Shown here piece after piece: positions 18,565-26,815 of a stretch of DNA of 64,000 nucleotides. The position numbers and the translations under genes were made by a program. The number at the start of each line of letters is the position of its first letter. Within the stretch, counting starts at the first letter, position 1. Origin of the DNA: Lentisphaerae bacterium GWF2_57_35 (GTDB lineage: Bacteria > Verrucomicrobiota > Kiritimatiellia > CAIQIC01 > GWF2-57-35); NCBI GenBank assembly GCA_001804865.1, contig MHBK01000002.1:1-64000 (forward strand), written 5' to 3'. The notes beneath the pieces are model-generated. The model saw only the letters and a list, made by a program, of their open reading frames with translations, ran no database searches and was not told the DNA's origin.

Positions 18565-19911
18565 TTATTGGTTCAATTGCTGATTCCGCCTCTGATAGCT
18601 CTTCGTTTTCATGTCCTTCCGCTCCGAGGAGGAAATTCCCCGCTGCACGGAGCTTGCATCCGTCTCCAGCTCCTCCGCCTCGCGCAACGAAGCCGCCGGC
18701 AGGGCATTCTCGGCGGCATAGCTCGACAAGCGTTGCCGGTCGTCTTTCAGCCGGTTGACGGCCTCCTCGCGGCGGCCTTGTTCGAGCAACTCCAGGGCTT
18801 GCTCCTTGGATTCCGCGGCTTGCTGGCCCACCACATCCATCTGCACTTTCTTATTCCCTGAGGCGGAGACCTCGACTTCGCTGTGGCTGAAGCGGGCGTA
18901 AACCTCGGCGGTCACCGCTTCGCGCTGCTTCGAAAACACGCTGTCGTATTCCACGCGCGCCTGCGCAATCTCACGGCGGTCGCGCTCTCGCCCGGCGGGA
19001 ACCTCCACTTCGATCAGCGCAAACTTTTCCTGCCCGCCATACAACTGGTTGAGCTGGATTTGGACCGTATTGTCGCGCAGCAGGCCGTCGCGCCCGATGA
19101 TGCGCACCGGCCGCGCGCCCTCCGGGCACTCGATGGTCAGCAGCACCTTTTGCGCGACCACGCTGAGCACATCCCCCAATTCCGCAGCGAAAATCCGGGG
19201 CAGATCGGCATCGTTTTCCACGAAGTAAGTGTTGCCGTCGCTGCGCTGGGCCAGTTGGGTCATCAGATCCTCGTTATAACCGGCGCCCACGCCCACGGTG
19301 GTCACCGCAATCCCTTCCTTGGAAAGCGCAACGCCCATGCGCCCCAAGTCGGACGGCTGGCTGGGTCCGACATTCGCCTGGCCGTCGGACAGCAGAATGA
19401 TCCGGTTGATCAGGCCGGAATCGAGGTGCTTGCGGACCTCCGCCGCGCCCTGGGAGACTCCGCCAAAAAGGGCTGTGCCTCCGCCGGTATGCAAAGCATG
19501 AATCTGGCTCTCCATCCATTCGGTCTTCGCCGCCGGTTGCGCGGGGATCAGCGTTTGCACCTGGTCGTCGTACACAACCAGGGCAAAGTAATCGCGCGGT
19601 CCCAGCCGGCGCAGCGCCTCGATCGCGGCCCGCTTGGCATTCTCCAGCTTGCCTCCGCTCATGGAGCCGGACCGGTCCAGCACGATCGAAAGATTGATCG
19701 GGGGGCGTTGTTCCGCATATTTCGGCGGCGGAGGAGCATCCAACGTCACCTTCACCACCGCCCGGTGGGGGGTGTCGGCGGGAAACACCTCCCGGTCCAA
19801 TTCCACCCGGCAAGTGACTTTATTAACCTCCACGCTTCCCCACGCCAGGGCCCCCGCAAGGCCCATCCATATCGCCAGCATCCAAGCGCCTGTTTTCGCG
19901 ATCCGCTTCAT
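18565..19911 (-). CDS. exported von Willebrand factor A domain protein
   Basis: This protein of about 448 residues has a cleavable signal (MKRIAKTGAWMLAIWMGLAG, then ALAWG). The VWA domain carries the metal-ion-dependent adhesion site as LDRSGSMSGG, with the later Thr in HTGGGTALFGG and Asp in LLSDGQANVG. The C-terminal half is Gln/Glu/Arg-rich and likely helical, ending in SYQRRNQQLNQ. The start at 19911 follows a GGGAGG site; an in-frame start 45 bases upstream lacks one. It opens an operon with the kinase and regulator. In related proteins VWA domains bind protein partners in a metal-dependent way. A role in sensing or in a co-regulated process at the envelope is inference. Confidence 0.88.
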   Translation of the reverse strand: MKRIAKTGAWMLAIWMGLAGALAWGSVEVNKVTCRVELDREVFPADTPHRAVVKVTLDAPPPPKYAEQRPPINLSIVLDRSGSMSGGKLENAKRAAIEALRRLGPRDYFALVVYDDQVQTLIPAQPAAKTEWMESQIHALHTGGGTALFGGVSQGAAEVRKHLDSGLINRIILLSDGQANVGPSQPSDLGRMGVALSKEGIAVTTVGVGAGYNEDLMTQLAQRSDGNTYFVENDADLPRIFAAELGDVLSVVAQKVLLTIECPEGARPVRIIGRDGLLRDNTVQIQLNQLYGGQEKFALIEVEVPAGRERDRREIAQARVEYDSVFSKQREAVTAEVYARFSHSEVEVSASGNKKVQMDVVGQQAAESKEQALELLEQGRREEAVNRLKDDRQRLSSYAAENALPAASLREAEELETDASSVQRGISSSERKDMKTKSYQRRNQQLNQ

Positions 19912-20016
19912 TGTCGTATCCTCCCATGTCGTTCGTTGTTTCGCAAGCACACGCACACACGTGTCGCTGAACTGCCATCCAGTAAACCCGACCGGGCCCG
20001 GAATGTCGTCATGGGG

Positions 20017-20048
20017 AGGTCAAACGATTGTAAAACGATTGTAAAAAC
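20017..20048 (-). promoter_or_regulatory. 11-bp-periodic direct repeats, candidate PhoB-type operator
   Basis: On the plus strand TTGTAAA occurs at 20028-20034 and 20039-20045, separated by ACGA, giving an exact 11-bp period. A weaker AGGTCAA plus ACGA precedes them in phase at 20017. OmpR/PhoB regulators bind tandem sites with this period. The repeats lie about 105 bp upstream of the VWA-kinase-regulator operon start (19911), within the 309-bp divergent gap shared with the sigma factor gene. Confidence 0.5.
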
Positions 20049-20220
20049 AATCCGCTCTCCGATTTGTCGAAAAAATGCGGCCCAGGTATGCCTTGTACCA
20101 TCTAAGATCCCCACAAGGCTTGATTTCTGGCGGCGATCTGCGAAAATGAAGGTTCTGAAATAAGCGTTTGAGCTTTGGTTAGAGGTAGAATTAGAGACAA
20201 CCCTGTATTAACGTGTGGCT

Positions 20221-21063
20221 ATGGAAAACGACGACAAAGGCATGCGGATTTATCTGCGGGAGATCGGGCAGATTGAGCTGCTGACCCCGGAGGATGAGGT
20301 CGCCCTGGCCAAACGCATCAAAAAGGGCGACGAAGAAGCGCGCCTGATCATGATCCGCGCGAACCTCCGTTTGGTGGTCAAGATCGCGCACGATTATGCC
20401 CGGTATGGACTGCCGTTGTTGGACCTCATCTCCGAAGGCAATATCGGCCTGATGAAGGCCGTCGAGCGTTTCGACCCCAAAAAAGGCGGCAAACTCAGCA
20501 CCTATGCCGCTTGGTGGATCAAACAGTCCATTCGCCGCGCCCTGGCCAATCAAAGTAAAACCATCCGGCTGCCGGCACATCTGGTGGATAAAATTTCCAA
20601 GGCCCGCAAAGTCCAGAATGCCCTGACCGAAGAATTGGGGCGGGAGCCGACCAACGAGGAGGTTGCCCATCGATTGGGCATCGATCCTTCGGTGGTTTCC
20701 CAGTGGAAGACCTTGTCCATGACGCCCACCTCGCTGGATGCGCCGATCGGCGACGAGAACAGCGGGGAATTCGGCGAAATCATCGGCGACGAGAATGCGA
20801 GATCGCCGTTCGACGAAATCAACGACGCCCAACTTCGTAACGACATGGAAACGTTGATGGAACAACTCGACCAGCGCGAACAGGACATTTTGAAGTATCG
20901 CTACGGGCTTAAGGGCGTCAAGGAAGAGACTCTGGAAGACGTCGGCAAGCGGTTCGACATCACGCGCGAGCGCGTAAGACAGATACAAAATACTGCGGTT
21001 GAAAAGCTTAGAGATATGATGGATCAACAGGACCAAATGGGAACAAAAGGAAACAATACATGA
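20221..21063 (+). CDS. RpoD-like group 2 sigma-70 factor
   Basis: This 280-residue sigma factor has region 1.2 (MRIYLREIGQIELLTPEDEV), region 2 with LISEGNIGLMKAVERFDPKK and core-binding and -10 recognition residues (STYAAWWIKQSIRRALA), region 3 (SKARKVQNALTEELGREPTN), and region 4 with helix-turn-helix DVGKRFDITRERVRQIQNTA. It lacks the long region 1.1 of housekeeping sigma, so it is probably an alternative sigma recognising similar promoters. I use ATG 20221; a GTG at 20215 is also in frame. Its end overlaps apt by 4 bases (ATGA), an unusual coupling of a sigma factor with purine salvage. Confidence 0.93.
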   Translation: MENDDKGMRIYLREIGQIELLTPEDEVALAKRIKKGDEEARLIMIRANLRLVVKIAHDYARYGLPLLDLISEGNIGLMKAVERFDPKKGGKLSTYAAWWIKQSIRRALANQSKTIRLPAHLVDKISKARKVQNALTEELGREPTNEEVAHRLGIDPSVVSQWKTLSMTPTSLDAPIGDENSGEFGEIIGDENARSPFDEINDAQLRNDMETLMEQLDQREQDILKYRYGLKGVKEETLEDVGKRFDITRERVRQIQNTAVEKLRDMMDQQDQMGTKGNNT

Positions 21064-21581
21064 CAGCCGAACTGCTGAAAGCCGCCATTCGCGATGTAGC
21101 CGATTTTCCTCAGCCTGGAGTTCTTTTCAAAGATATCACGCCCGTCATAGGCAATCCGAAACTGTTCAAGACCGCCATCGAGCTTCTGGCCGAACGCTAT
21201 AAAAACAGCGGGATCGAGAAAGTGGCGGTGGTGGAATCGCGCGGGTTCATTTTTGGTTCGGCCGTGGCTTTCATGTTGGGCGCCGGGTTGGTTCCGATCC
21301 GCAAGAAGGGCAAGCTGCCTTATAAGACGATTGAAGCCGACTGCACGCTCGAATACGGCACAGCCACCCTGCAAATGCATGCCGATGCCATTAAAAAGGG
21401 CGAAAAAGTGCTGTTGCTGGACGATTTGCTGGCCACGGGCGGCACGGCCGCCGCGTGTGTCGATATGATCGAAGAACTGGGCGGCAACATTGTTGAAATC
21501 GAATTTCTGATTGAATTGGCCTTTCTTAAGGGCCGTGAAAAATTGGCCGGCTACAATGTTTTTGCGCCGATTGTCTTTTAA
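21060..21581 (+). CDS. apt: adenine phosphoribosyltransferase
   Basis: This enzyme converts adenine and PRPP to AMP and pyrophosphate, the salvage step of purine metabolism. The 173-residue length is normal for the family. Hallmarks are DFPQPGVLFKDITPVI near the start, VVESRGFIFG, IRKKGKLP, and the PRPP-binding loop VLLLDDLLATGGTA. Its ATG lies inside the sigma factor stop (ATGA), so translation is coupled to that gene. Confidence 0.97.
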   Translation: MTAELLKAAIRDVADFPQPGVLFKDITPVIGNPKLFKTAIELLAERYKNSGIEKVAVVESRGFIFGSAVAFMLGAGLVPIRKKGKLPYKTIEADCTLEYGTATLQMHADAIKKGEKVLLLDDLLATGGTAAACVDMIEELGGNIVEIEFLIELAFLKGREKLAGYNVFAPIVF

Positions 21582-21619
21582 CGCAGCCCCTGCAAGACGG
21601 ATGTATCCCTATACAGAAC

Positions 21620-22741
21620 TCACGGCGGATTGGTGAAATTGGCGCCGTCGTTGCTGATCCAGACGCTGTAATAGTAGGCCTGCCCGGAAATCAGCCCGGC
21701 GTCTTCATGCATCCTGTTCGTCCCCGTATAAACCGACACTCCTGCGGCTGTGTTGGCCGGATAGTCGTTGGTGGCCGAGCGTATGTGAACGCAAGCGTTG
21801 GTGACGCCGCTGGCGGTGGGATCGGACCAACGCAGAATCACATTGTCGGTCAGGGCGACGGCGCGGAAAACCAGGGGGACGGCGGTGTTGGTGACGGCGG
21901 AAGCGGCGAGGGCGTACCAGCCGAGGGCAAGGCGTTCTTGCCCCGCCGAATTAAGATGCCAGTCTCCGCCGCCCGGATCGGAGGCATAGCCGCTGTATAA
22001 CTTCTGATTGGTAACGCCTCCTGAAACGTACGTCTGTTGAACCCCATTGGGCGCCCAAGCCTGAATGTCGGCCACGTCATACAGCAGGTTGCTGTGAAGC
22101 GTGCAAAACGCGCGAATTGCCCGGTTATAATTATTGCGCAGATTGTTTTCGCTGTCGTGAAGGCCGGTCAGCGGTATGGTGACATAGACCATCCTCACGG
22201 CGGGATACATTTGCTCCAGCCGACTCATGCAAGCGACATACGTGGTCGAATTGGCATCCGGATCGATCCAGCAGAGCTTGTCCATGGCAAAGTCCACCTT
22301 GCCGTTGCCCCAGCCGGACATCGAAAACGAATTGCTGAAACAGGCGAACTTGTTTTGCCAGGGAGGATTCTCGCGGTAGCATTCGTAAATCATGCCCGAA
22401 CTGGTTGAGGAGGGCGCCGTGGCAGCCCGATAATTCGCGCCGCCGAAAGAACCGGTCGTGGCGACGCCTCCGTGATAGCTGCCATCGGCGCCGGGCCAGT
22501 TATAAATGCTCAACTTGTAGCGAGTCGGGCGGCCGGCCTGCAAGGTGTGCATGCCTTCGACGATGTTGCCTCCAACCGACGCATGAGTGAAAAACCAGCG
22601 TTGCCTGCCGACGGCATCCATGACCGCCTGGGAAAGATTGCTGACCGCAGCAATATGGGTGTGGTTGATGGCGAAACTTCCATGCGGCAGGACCGTCAAC
22701 CCCGACGCCGCCAGCAGCCAAAGCTGTAAAGTCGCACGCAC
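21620..22741 (-). CDS. secreted SGNH-hydrolase-like protein
   Basis: This protein of about 373 residues has an N-terminal hydrophobic signal (LQLWLLAASGLTVLPHGSFA). FFTHASVGGNIVEGM resembles block I of SGNH/GDSL-like hydrolases, and GGGDWHLNSAGQERLALGW supplies the DxxH pair of block V, so the esterase-type active site looks present. The last 90 residues look like an FN3-type sheet and the protein ends abruptly at FTNPP. GTG 22741 is chosen for the GGAGG about 11 bases upstream; TTG 22759 is also in frame. Two TTTTCCAA-N3-TTGGAAAA palindromes lie 72-121 bases upstream. The substrate, perhaps an acetylated polysaccharide, is unknown. Confidence 0.6.
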   Translation of the reverse strand: MRATLQLWLLAASGLTVLPHGSFAINHTHIAAVSNLSQAVMDAVGRQRWFFTHASVGGNIVEGMHTLQAGRPTRYKLSIYNWPGADGSYHGGVATTGSFGGANYRAATAPSSTSSGMIYECYRENPPWQNKFACFSNSFSMSGWGNGKVDFAMDKLCWIDPDANSTTYVACMSRLEQMYPAVRMVYVTIPLTGLHDSENNLRNNYNRAIRAFCTLHSNLLYDVADIQAWAPNGVQQTYVSGGVTNQKLYSGYASDPGGGDWHLNSAGQERLALGWYALAASAVTNTAVPLVFRAVALTDNVILRWSDPTASGVTNACVHIRSATNDYPANTAAGVSVYTGTNRMHEDAGLISGQAYYYSVWISNDGANFTNPP

Positions 22742-22812
22742 TTGAACAAGATCCTCCAAACCGCTTGCATCATACCCTTTATATAAGCGGCTGTAAGCAC
22801 CGCGAATACCGC

Positions 22813-22831
22813 TTTTCCAACCATTGGAAAA
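22813..22831. promoter_or_regulatory. 19-bp palindrome TTTTCCAA-CCA-TTGGAAAA
   Basis: Perfect 8-bp arms surround a 3-bp centre. It is one of two such sites whose centres are 31 bp apart, about three helical turns. They lie upstream of the SGNH-like gene and just beyond the stop of the membrane protein gene. This suggests a dimeric repressor operator or a species-specific repeat. Confidence 0.55.
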
Positions 22832-22843
22832 CGCGGGCTAATT

Positions 22844-22862
22844 TTTTCCAATGCTTGGAAAA
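22844..22862. promoter_or_regulatory. 19-bp palindrome TTTTCCAA-TGC-TTGGAAAA
   Basis: This is the second copy, with identical arms and a different centre. The centre is free to vary while both arms are fixed, as expected of a two-fold symmetric protein site. Confidence 0.55.
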
Positions 22863-22880
22863 CCGGCCCTGCGCGCGGGA

Positions 22881-23747
22881 CTACGCCGCTTTCTTGCGCT
22901 GGCTGCGAACGATGCGGATGTACATCAGGAAGGCGGAATACTTCTTGGGAGAAAAGTACAGCGGTTTGTGAAATCCTTTGATCGTCAGGCGGATCAGCGA
23001 TTTGGTGGAAGTCGCCAGGTAGGCGTTTTCCGTGATCAGCATTTCCGTTTTGACCTTCTTCTCCTGCCGGACGGATTCGATGGCGGAAATCGGGATGGGC
23101 ATCAGGTAATGCACGCCGCTGATGAGAAGGCCTTCCGGACAGATCCGGTACGTGTTGGGCTTGTAGAAAAGCGGGTAGAGGTTCAGCAGCAAGCTGCGGA
23201 ACGAATGATCTTTGATGGTCGGACTGACGATGTCCCATTTAATTTTACGCCACTTGAAGCGCTGGCGCATTACGTTGATGGCCAGCGCCGCCACGATGAG
23301 CAGCAGCGTGGCGCCCAGCCAGACCAGCGCGTCGAGCGCCTGGCCTTCCAGCCAGGGGAGGCGGGCGGCGCCCTGGCGCATCGCGCGTACGAGCCGGACG
23401 TAGGCCAGGATCGAGAAGAGCAGGGGCGCCATCAGGTCGAAAAGCGGCAGGGTGACCCGGGCGATGAAGGGATTGGGCGTCAAAAGATAGGCCGCGAACA
23501 GGGCAGAAATCACCAGCAGCCAGGGGGCTTCCTGCCGGTTGACGAACTTGGCCAGGGGATTCGACTCGGCTTCCGTCGGTTTCACCTGTTTCATCAGCGC
23601 CACGTTTTTCTGGTTGGCCGGCTGCGCGTTGTCATGCAGCAGACCCGGTCCGATCATGGCAACGACAAAAAAGATAAAGGCCAGGAACATAAGTTCCCAA
23701 GGTCGATGCGGAGCGCGCCAGAGTTTACTCGGTTCTTTTGGGTCCAT
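22881..23747 (-). CDS. multi-span membrane protein with PH-like tail, unknown family
   Basis: This 288-residue inner-membrane protein has helices at ELMFLAFIFFVVAMIGPGLL, WLLVISALFAAYLL, LPLFDLMAPLLFSILAYV and LDALVWLGATLLLIVAALAI. The C-terminal 100 residues look cytosolic and PH-domain-like: YRICPEGLLISG followed by IPISAIESVRQEKK is the pattern of bacterial PH (YdbT/DUF304-type) strands. I do not recognise a named family. It is followed by the palindromes and the SGNH-like gene on the same strand, but the 139-bp gap argues against a tight operon. Confidence 0.7.
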   Translation of the reverse strand: MDPKEPSKLWRAPHRPWELMFLAFIFFVVAMIGPGLLHDNAQPANQKNVALMKQVKPTEAESNPLAKFVNRQEAPWLLVISALFAAYLLTPNPFIARVTLPLFDLMAPLLFSILAYVRLVRAMRQGAARLPWLEGQALDALVWLGATLLLIVAALAINVMRQRFKWRKIKWDIVSPTIKDHSFRSLLLNLYPLFYKPNTYRICPEGLLISGVHYLMPIPISAIESVRQEKKVKTEMLITENAYLATSTKSLIRLTIKGFHKPLYFSPKKYSAFLMYIRIVRSQRKKAA

Positions 23748-23911
23748 GATCCTCCCTCAGGCGATAATCTACCTGATTGGGGGCTTCCAAGGATAGAGCA
23801 ATCTAAATCAGATTGCTGCATGACGGGATTGACCTTCTTTACGCTTCTTGAGAATCTTTGTACACATTAGCAGGGAGTCGATCTTAAAACGTCCAGCAGG
23901 AACAACCTTAT

Positions 23912-24781
23912 ATGGAGCAACAGGCCATCGTTCGGAAGTTGGAAAGCATCCTCGACCTGCCCACGTTGCCGCTGGTGGTCGACAAAGTGCGGGAAGCGAT
24001 TCGCGACGTCAACGCGGATGCCCAGCGCATCGCCAAGATCATCGAAGACGACCCGGCCATGATGGCGCGCGTGCTGAAAGTCGTCAATTCGCCGCTCTAT
24101 GGCGGACGCGAACCCATCAACTCTCTCCAGACAGCCGTGGCCCGCATGGGCATGAACGCCGTCAACAATATCGCCATGTCCACCTCGGTCTTTTCGACCT
24201 TCGGCAAGGAGGACGACAAATTATTCGACCGCAAAGGCTATTGGCGGCATTGCATCTGCGCGGGCATCGGGGCGGCGATCATCTACGAACGCTGCAAGGC
24301 GAACATCAAAAAACGCTATACGGCGGATGTCCTGCATCTCTGCGGCTTGCTGCACGATATCGGCAAGCTGGTCCTCGTCCGCTATTTTCATGACGACTTC
24401 CTGAAGGCCATCCGCCTGGCCGACGACGAAGGACTGGCCCTGGTCGCCGCGGAAAAACAGACGGTGGGCATGGACCACGCCGAAATCGGAGGCTGGCTGG
24501 CCGCACGCTGGAAAATCCCCGCGGATCTCGCCCAAGTGGTCCGTTATCACCACGATCCGGCCGCCGCCCCGGAAGAAGTTCGGGATCTGGCCATGCTTTG
24601 TCATTGTTCCAACTACATCTGCAATCTGGAGAATCTCGGCAGCGGCGGCGACGCGGCGGCGCCGTCCTTCCAGGAATCCGCCTGGACCAAACTGGGCCTG
24701 GCCTTGTCGGATATTTCGGTCATCGTCGACCGCATTACCGAAGAATCGAAAAAATCCGAAGTCCTGATGGCCTTTGTTTGA
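23912..24781 (+). CDS. HDOD domain signalling protein
   Basis: This 289-residue protein is made of one HDOD domain. LPTLPLVVDKVREAI, IIEDDPAMMARVLKVVNSPLYG and QTAVARMGMNAVNNIAMS are the family signatures. HLCGLLHDIGKLVLVRYF keeps an HD-type pair, yet the set of metal ligands is not complete enough to predict phosphodiesterase activity. HDOD proteins usually relay signals in motility, biofilm or c-di-GMP pathways. A CAGGA lies 11 bases before the ATG. It is monocistronic. A second HDOD protein is at 42112-43599. Confidence 0.9.
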   Translation: MEQQAIVRKLESILDLPTLPLVVDKVREAIRDVNADAQRIAKIIEDDPAMMARVLKVVNSPLYGGREPINSLQTAVARMGMNAVNNIAMSTSVFSTFGKEDDKLFDRKGYWRHCICAGIGAAIIYERCKANIKKRYTADVLHLCGLLHDIGKLVLVRYFHDDFLKAIRLADDEGLALVAAEKQTVGMDHAEIGGWLAARWKIPADLAQVVRYHHDPAAAPEEVRDLAMLCHCSNYICNLENLGSGGDAAAPSFQESAWTKLGLALSDISVIVDRITEESKKSEVLMAFV

Positions 24782-24905
24782 TGGCATTGATGTTGTATTC
24801 TCAACCCTAGGGAATGATTGGGACAACGTTCCTCATGGGAAACCGGCCTGCAAAAAAAAGCTGCCAAAACGGCGCCCAAAGGGGTCACTCATTAGAGGTT
24901 CTAGA

Positions 24906-25021
24906 GCCATCAGGGTCACAAGCCATCAGGGTCAAAGCCATCAGGGTCAGGCATCGACAATAGACTTTAAGAGCCATCAGGGTCAAAAGCCATCAGGGTC
25001 AGGCATCGACAATAGACTTTA
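24906..25021. repeat. REP-like repeat cluster beside the transposase
   Basis: GCCATCAGGGTCA occurs five times (24906, 24922, 24937, 24973, 24989). The 20-bp unit GGCATCGACAATAGACTTTA occurs twice (24950-24969 and 25002-25021). The second copy encodes the last six residues of the adjacent transposase. The same sequence stands inverted at 26058-26082, beyond the other end of the gene. This is the arrangement expected for REPs served by a neighbouring REP-associated transposase. Confidence 0.8.
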
Positions 25022-26012
25022 GATCTTTCAGCATCTTCCCCATCCTCTGTTGGAGTTCTGGCTCTTGGCGAAGCCGAAGGGCCAGACGCTTGCGCAGTTT
25101 ACTCACGGCATGCGGACTCACCCCTAACCGTTGACCTACGGCCCGCTGGCTCATCCCGCAAACACAGCAAACCAACTCGACCGCCACGGATTTGGCTTCG
25201 CCCAGCCCGCGACCATGCCGCAAGAAATCCTCCGCCTTCAATCCATATGCCTTCCCCACGAATTGAAGCGCCTGCTCGATGGGCATTCCATCCGCCGCCG
25301 GTCGATGCAGTTCGACAAACCGCCCGGCTTCTTGCCGAGCTTTCTCGGCTTCGGACTCCACTTGCGCGACGAACTCTTCATCCCCTATGGCATAGGCGCT
25401 CTTTTGAGTCACCTCTTTTAGGCGCTCGTCGTCGGCCTCCAGGCATTCGGCCAGATAACGAGCATACGCCTTCCTCTTTTGCGTGAGGCTTCTTCCTCGC
25501 ATCAGGTCAAGCCAGCGATAGTCGATGATCTTTTCCGGTTTTGCCCACCCTGCATAGCCGCATCCGCTGCTCCAGCGATAGGTCTTGAGAGCCTCCAGCC
25601 GCTCCTTCGCAGGCCTCTCCTTCATCGATTTGATTTTTACCGGATTCAAGTGAATATACCGCGTCACCCTCGCCAGGTACTCGTCCCCCTCCACCCGCTT
25701 GGCGCCGAAGCGCCCCTGCATGCAATGCCCCGGCCGGCGCCGCTTGTACCGAAAATACTGCCCGTAGGCCGTATTCAACCGCTGCATGAACTTGGAAAGA
25801 TTCCCCTCCGGCGTCTCGATCAGAAGATGATAGTGATTGCTCATGAGCGCGTACGCATACAGCACCACCCGCTCCCATTTAAGCGCCTGTTCTAACTGCT
25901 CTATGAACCGCTCATAATCCTCCGGTTCATAGAACAACTTTTCCCGTCCGTTCCCGCGCACGGTAATGTGATAGGTCGCCCCTTCAAACTGCTGTCTCCA
26001 TGGTCTTGGCAT
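24999..26012 (-). CDS. REP-associated tyrosine transposase (Y1_Tnp, IS200-like)
   Basis: This 337-residue HUH single-strand transposase has FEGATYHITVRGNGREKLFY as family start, the HUH motif MSNHYHLLIETPEGN, and GRFGAKRVEGDEYLARVTRY with a downstream Tyr and helix (TRYIHLNPVKIK). A C-terminal helix-turn-helix region (CGMSQRAVGQRLGVSPHAV) would bind repeats. ATG 26012 fits the family N-terminus; a TTG at 26048 would add twelve residues. It is bracketed by inverted REP-like sequences, so the gene and its repeats form a unit. The enzymes are known to cut and join REP DNA and are often domesticated rather than transposing. Confidence 0.9.
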   Translation of the reverse strand: MPRPWRQQFEGATYHITVRGNGREKLFYEPEDYERFIEQLEQALKWERVVLYAYALMSNHYHLLIETPEGNLSKFMQRLNTAYGQYFRYKRRRPGHCMQGRFGAKRVEGDEYLARVTRYIHLNPVKIKSMKERPAKERLEALKTYRWSSGCGYAGWAKPEKIIDYRWLDLMRGRSLTQKRKAYARYLAECLEADDERLKEVTQKSAYAIGDEEFVAQVESEAEKARQEAGRFVELHRPAADGMPIEQALQFVGKAYGLKAEDFLRHGRGLGEAKSVAVELVCCVCGMSQRAVGQRLGVSPHAVSKLRKRLALRLRQEPELQQRMGKMLKDLKSIVDA

Positions 26013-26057
26013 GGTCCGCTTATACCCCCGTTTCGTGCGCTTTGGCAAGGTATTTGT

Positions 26058-26103
26058 CTATTGTCTATGCCTGACCCTGATGCTGATATGACCCTGATGC
26101 TGA
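26058..26103. repeat. REP-like inverted partner of the left cluster
   Basis: Positions 26058-26082 match the reverse complement of 24991-25015 at 24 of 25 bases. Two further CCCTGATG-type half units follow. Together with the left cluster they flank the transposase gene as inverted repeats. Confidence 0.75.
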
Positions 26104-26130
26104 CAAAGACAGGCGGTCTCGCCCCGGCCA

Positions 26131-26150
26131 GCGGGGCCATGTGGCCCCGC
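26131..26150. repeat. GC-rich hairpin
   Basis: GCGGGGCCA, a two-base loop and TGGCCCCGC form a perfect 9-bp stem in the 361-bp gap between the transposase and the BON gene. It lacks a T tract, so a REP-type hairpin is likelier than a terminator. No gene is seen in the rest of this gap, which also holds the REP partner and a solo MITE end. Confidence 0.5.
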
Positions 26151-26194
26151 CTCCAACCGTCGCTGGCCAATTTATCCCCAGGTACGTGTTTTCT

Positions 26195-26215
26195 GCGGCC
26201 TATCAAGATGCACCC
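26195..26215. mobile_element. solo end of MITE family A
   Basis: GCGGCCTATCAAGATGCACC (then C) matches the right end of the element at 6063-6199 (GCGGCC, GTGTCAGGATGCACCC) with few differences. No matching left end lies about 135 bp upstream, where the transposase repeats now sit, so the copy is truncated. Confidence 0.5.
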
Positions 26216-26373
26216 ATGACGCCTATTTACCTGAATCGGTCTTAGGCCTCAGGATGTAGGAAGTTCATAATCAGGGTTTCCCCCATCGCACCCTCTCGCT
26301 TCGTCTCCTATGGTCAAACAGGATGAAAAATAGCGCGATCCAACAGGGCAACCTGATACAGGAGAACTAAAAA

Positions 26374-26775
26374 ATGAAACGAAACTTTCATTTCATCATC
26401 GTGATCATAGCGGTTTTAACGTTGCCGGCTTTGGCCCAGGACCCATCCGATTCTCGAACGAATGCCCCTGAAGATAACACGGAGCGCAATGTTCGAGACC
26501 GCAACGACCAGACGCTGACGCCACTCGATCAAAGCAATCGTCAGGCCGATGTGGACATCACAGCCCAAATTCGAAAGGGAATCATGGACGAGCCTGACCT
26601 GTCCATGAACGCGCGCAATGTGAAGATCATCACTCAGGATGGATGGGTCACCCTGCGTGGTCCGGTCGAGACCCAGAAGGAAAAAGATCTCATCGGAGAA
26701 ATCGCGAATCGGATCGCGCGTCCTGAGCAGGTGAACAACCAATTGGAAGTGAAGGGCCGCAGCGGCAGCCACTAA
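26374..26775 (+). CDS. periplasmic BON domain protein
   Basis: This 133-residue exported protein has a signal MKRNFHFIIVIIAVLTLPAL with an ALA-Q cleavage region. A single BON domain covers about residues 62-130: DITAQIRKGIMDEPDLSMNA, NVKIITQDGWVTLRGPVETQ, then IANRIARPEQVNNQLEV. BON domains bind phospholipid membranes and are typical of OsmY-type osmotic stress proteins. An AGGAG precedes the ATG. It is followed after 40 bases by a stress-type glycine-zipper gene, so a shared stress operon is likely. Confidence 0.88.
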   Translation: MKRNFHFIIVIIAVLTLPALAQDPSDSRTNAPEDNTERNVRDRNDQTLTPLDQSNRQADVDITAQIRKGIMDEPDLSMNARNVKIITQDGWVTLRGPVETQKEKDLIGEIANRIARPEQVNNQLEVKGRSGSH

Positions 26776-26815
26776 TGCGTGAATCAACCAGCAAACTCAA
26801 GAAAGAGGAACCCAT

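Noticed and set aside
24906..25021. CRISPR-like array of short direct repeats
   Set aside because: The 13-bp units are too short and their spacing irregular (15, 16, 36 and 16 bp between starts). No cas gene is near, and the units occur inverted beyond a REP transposase.
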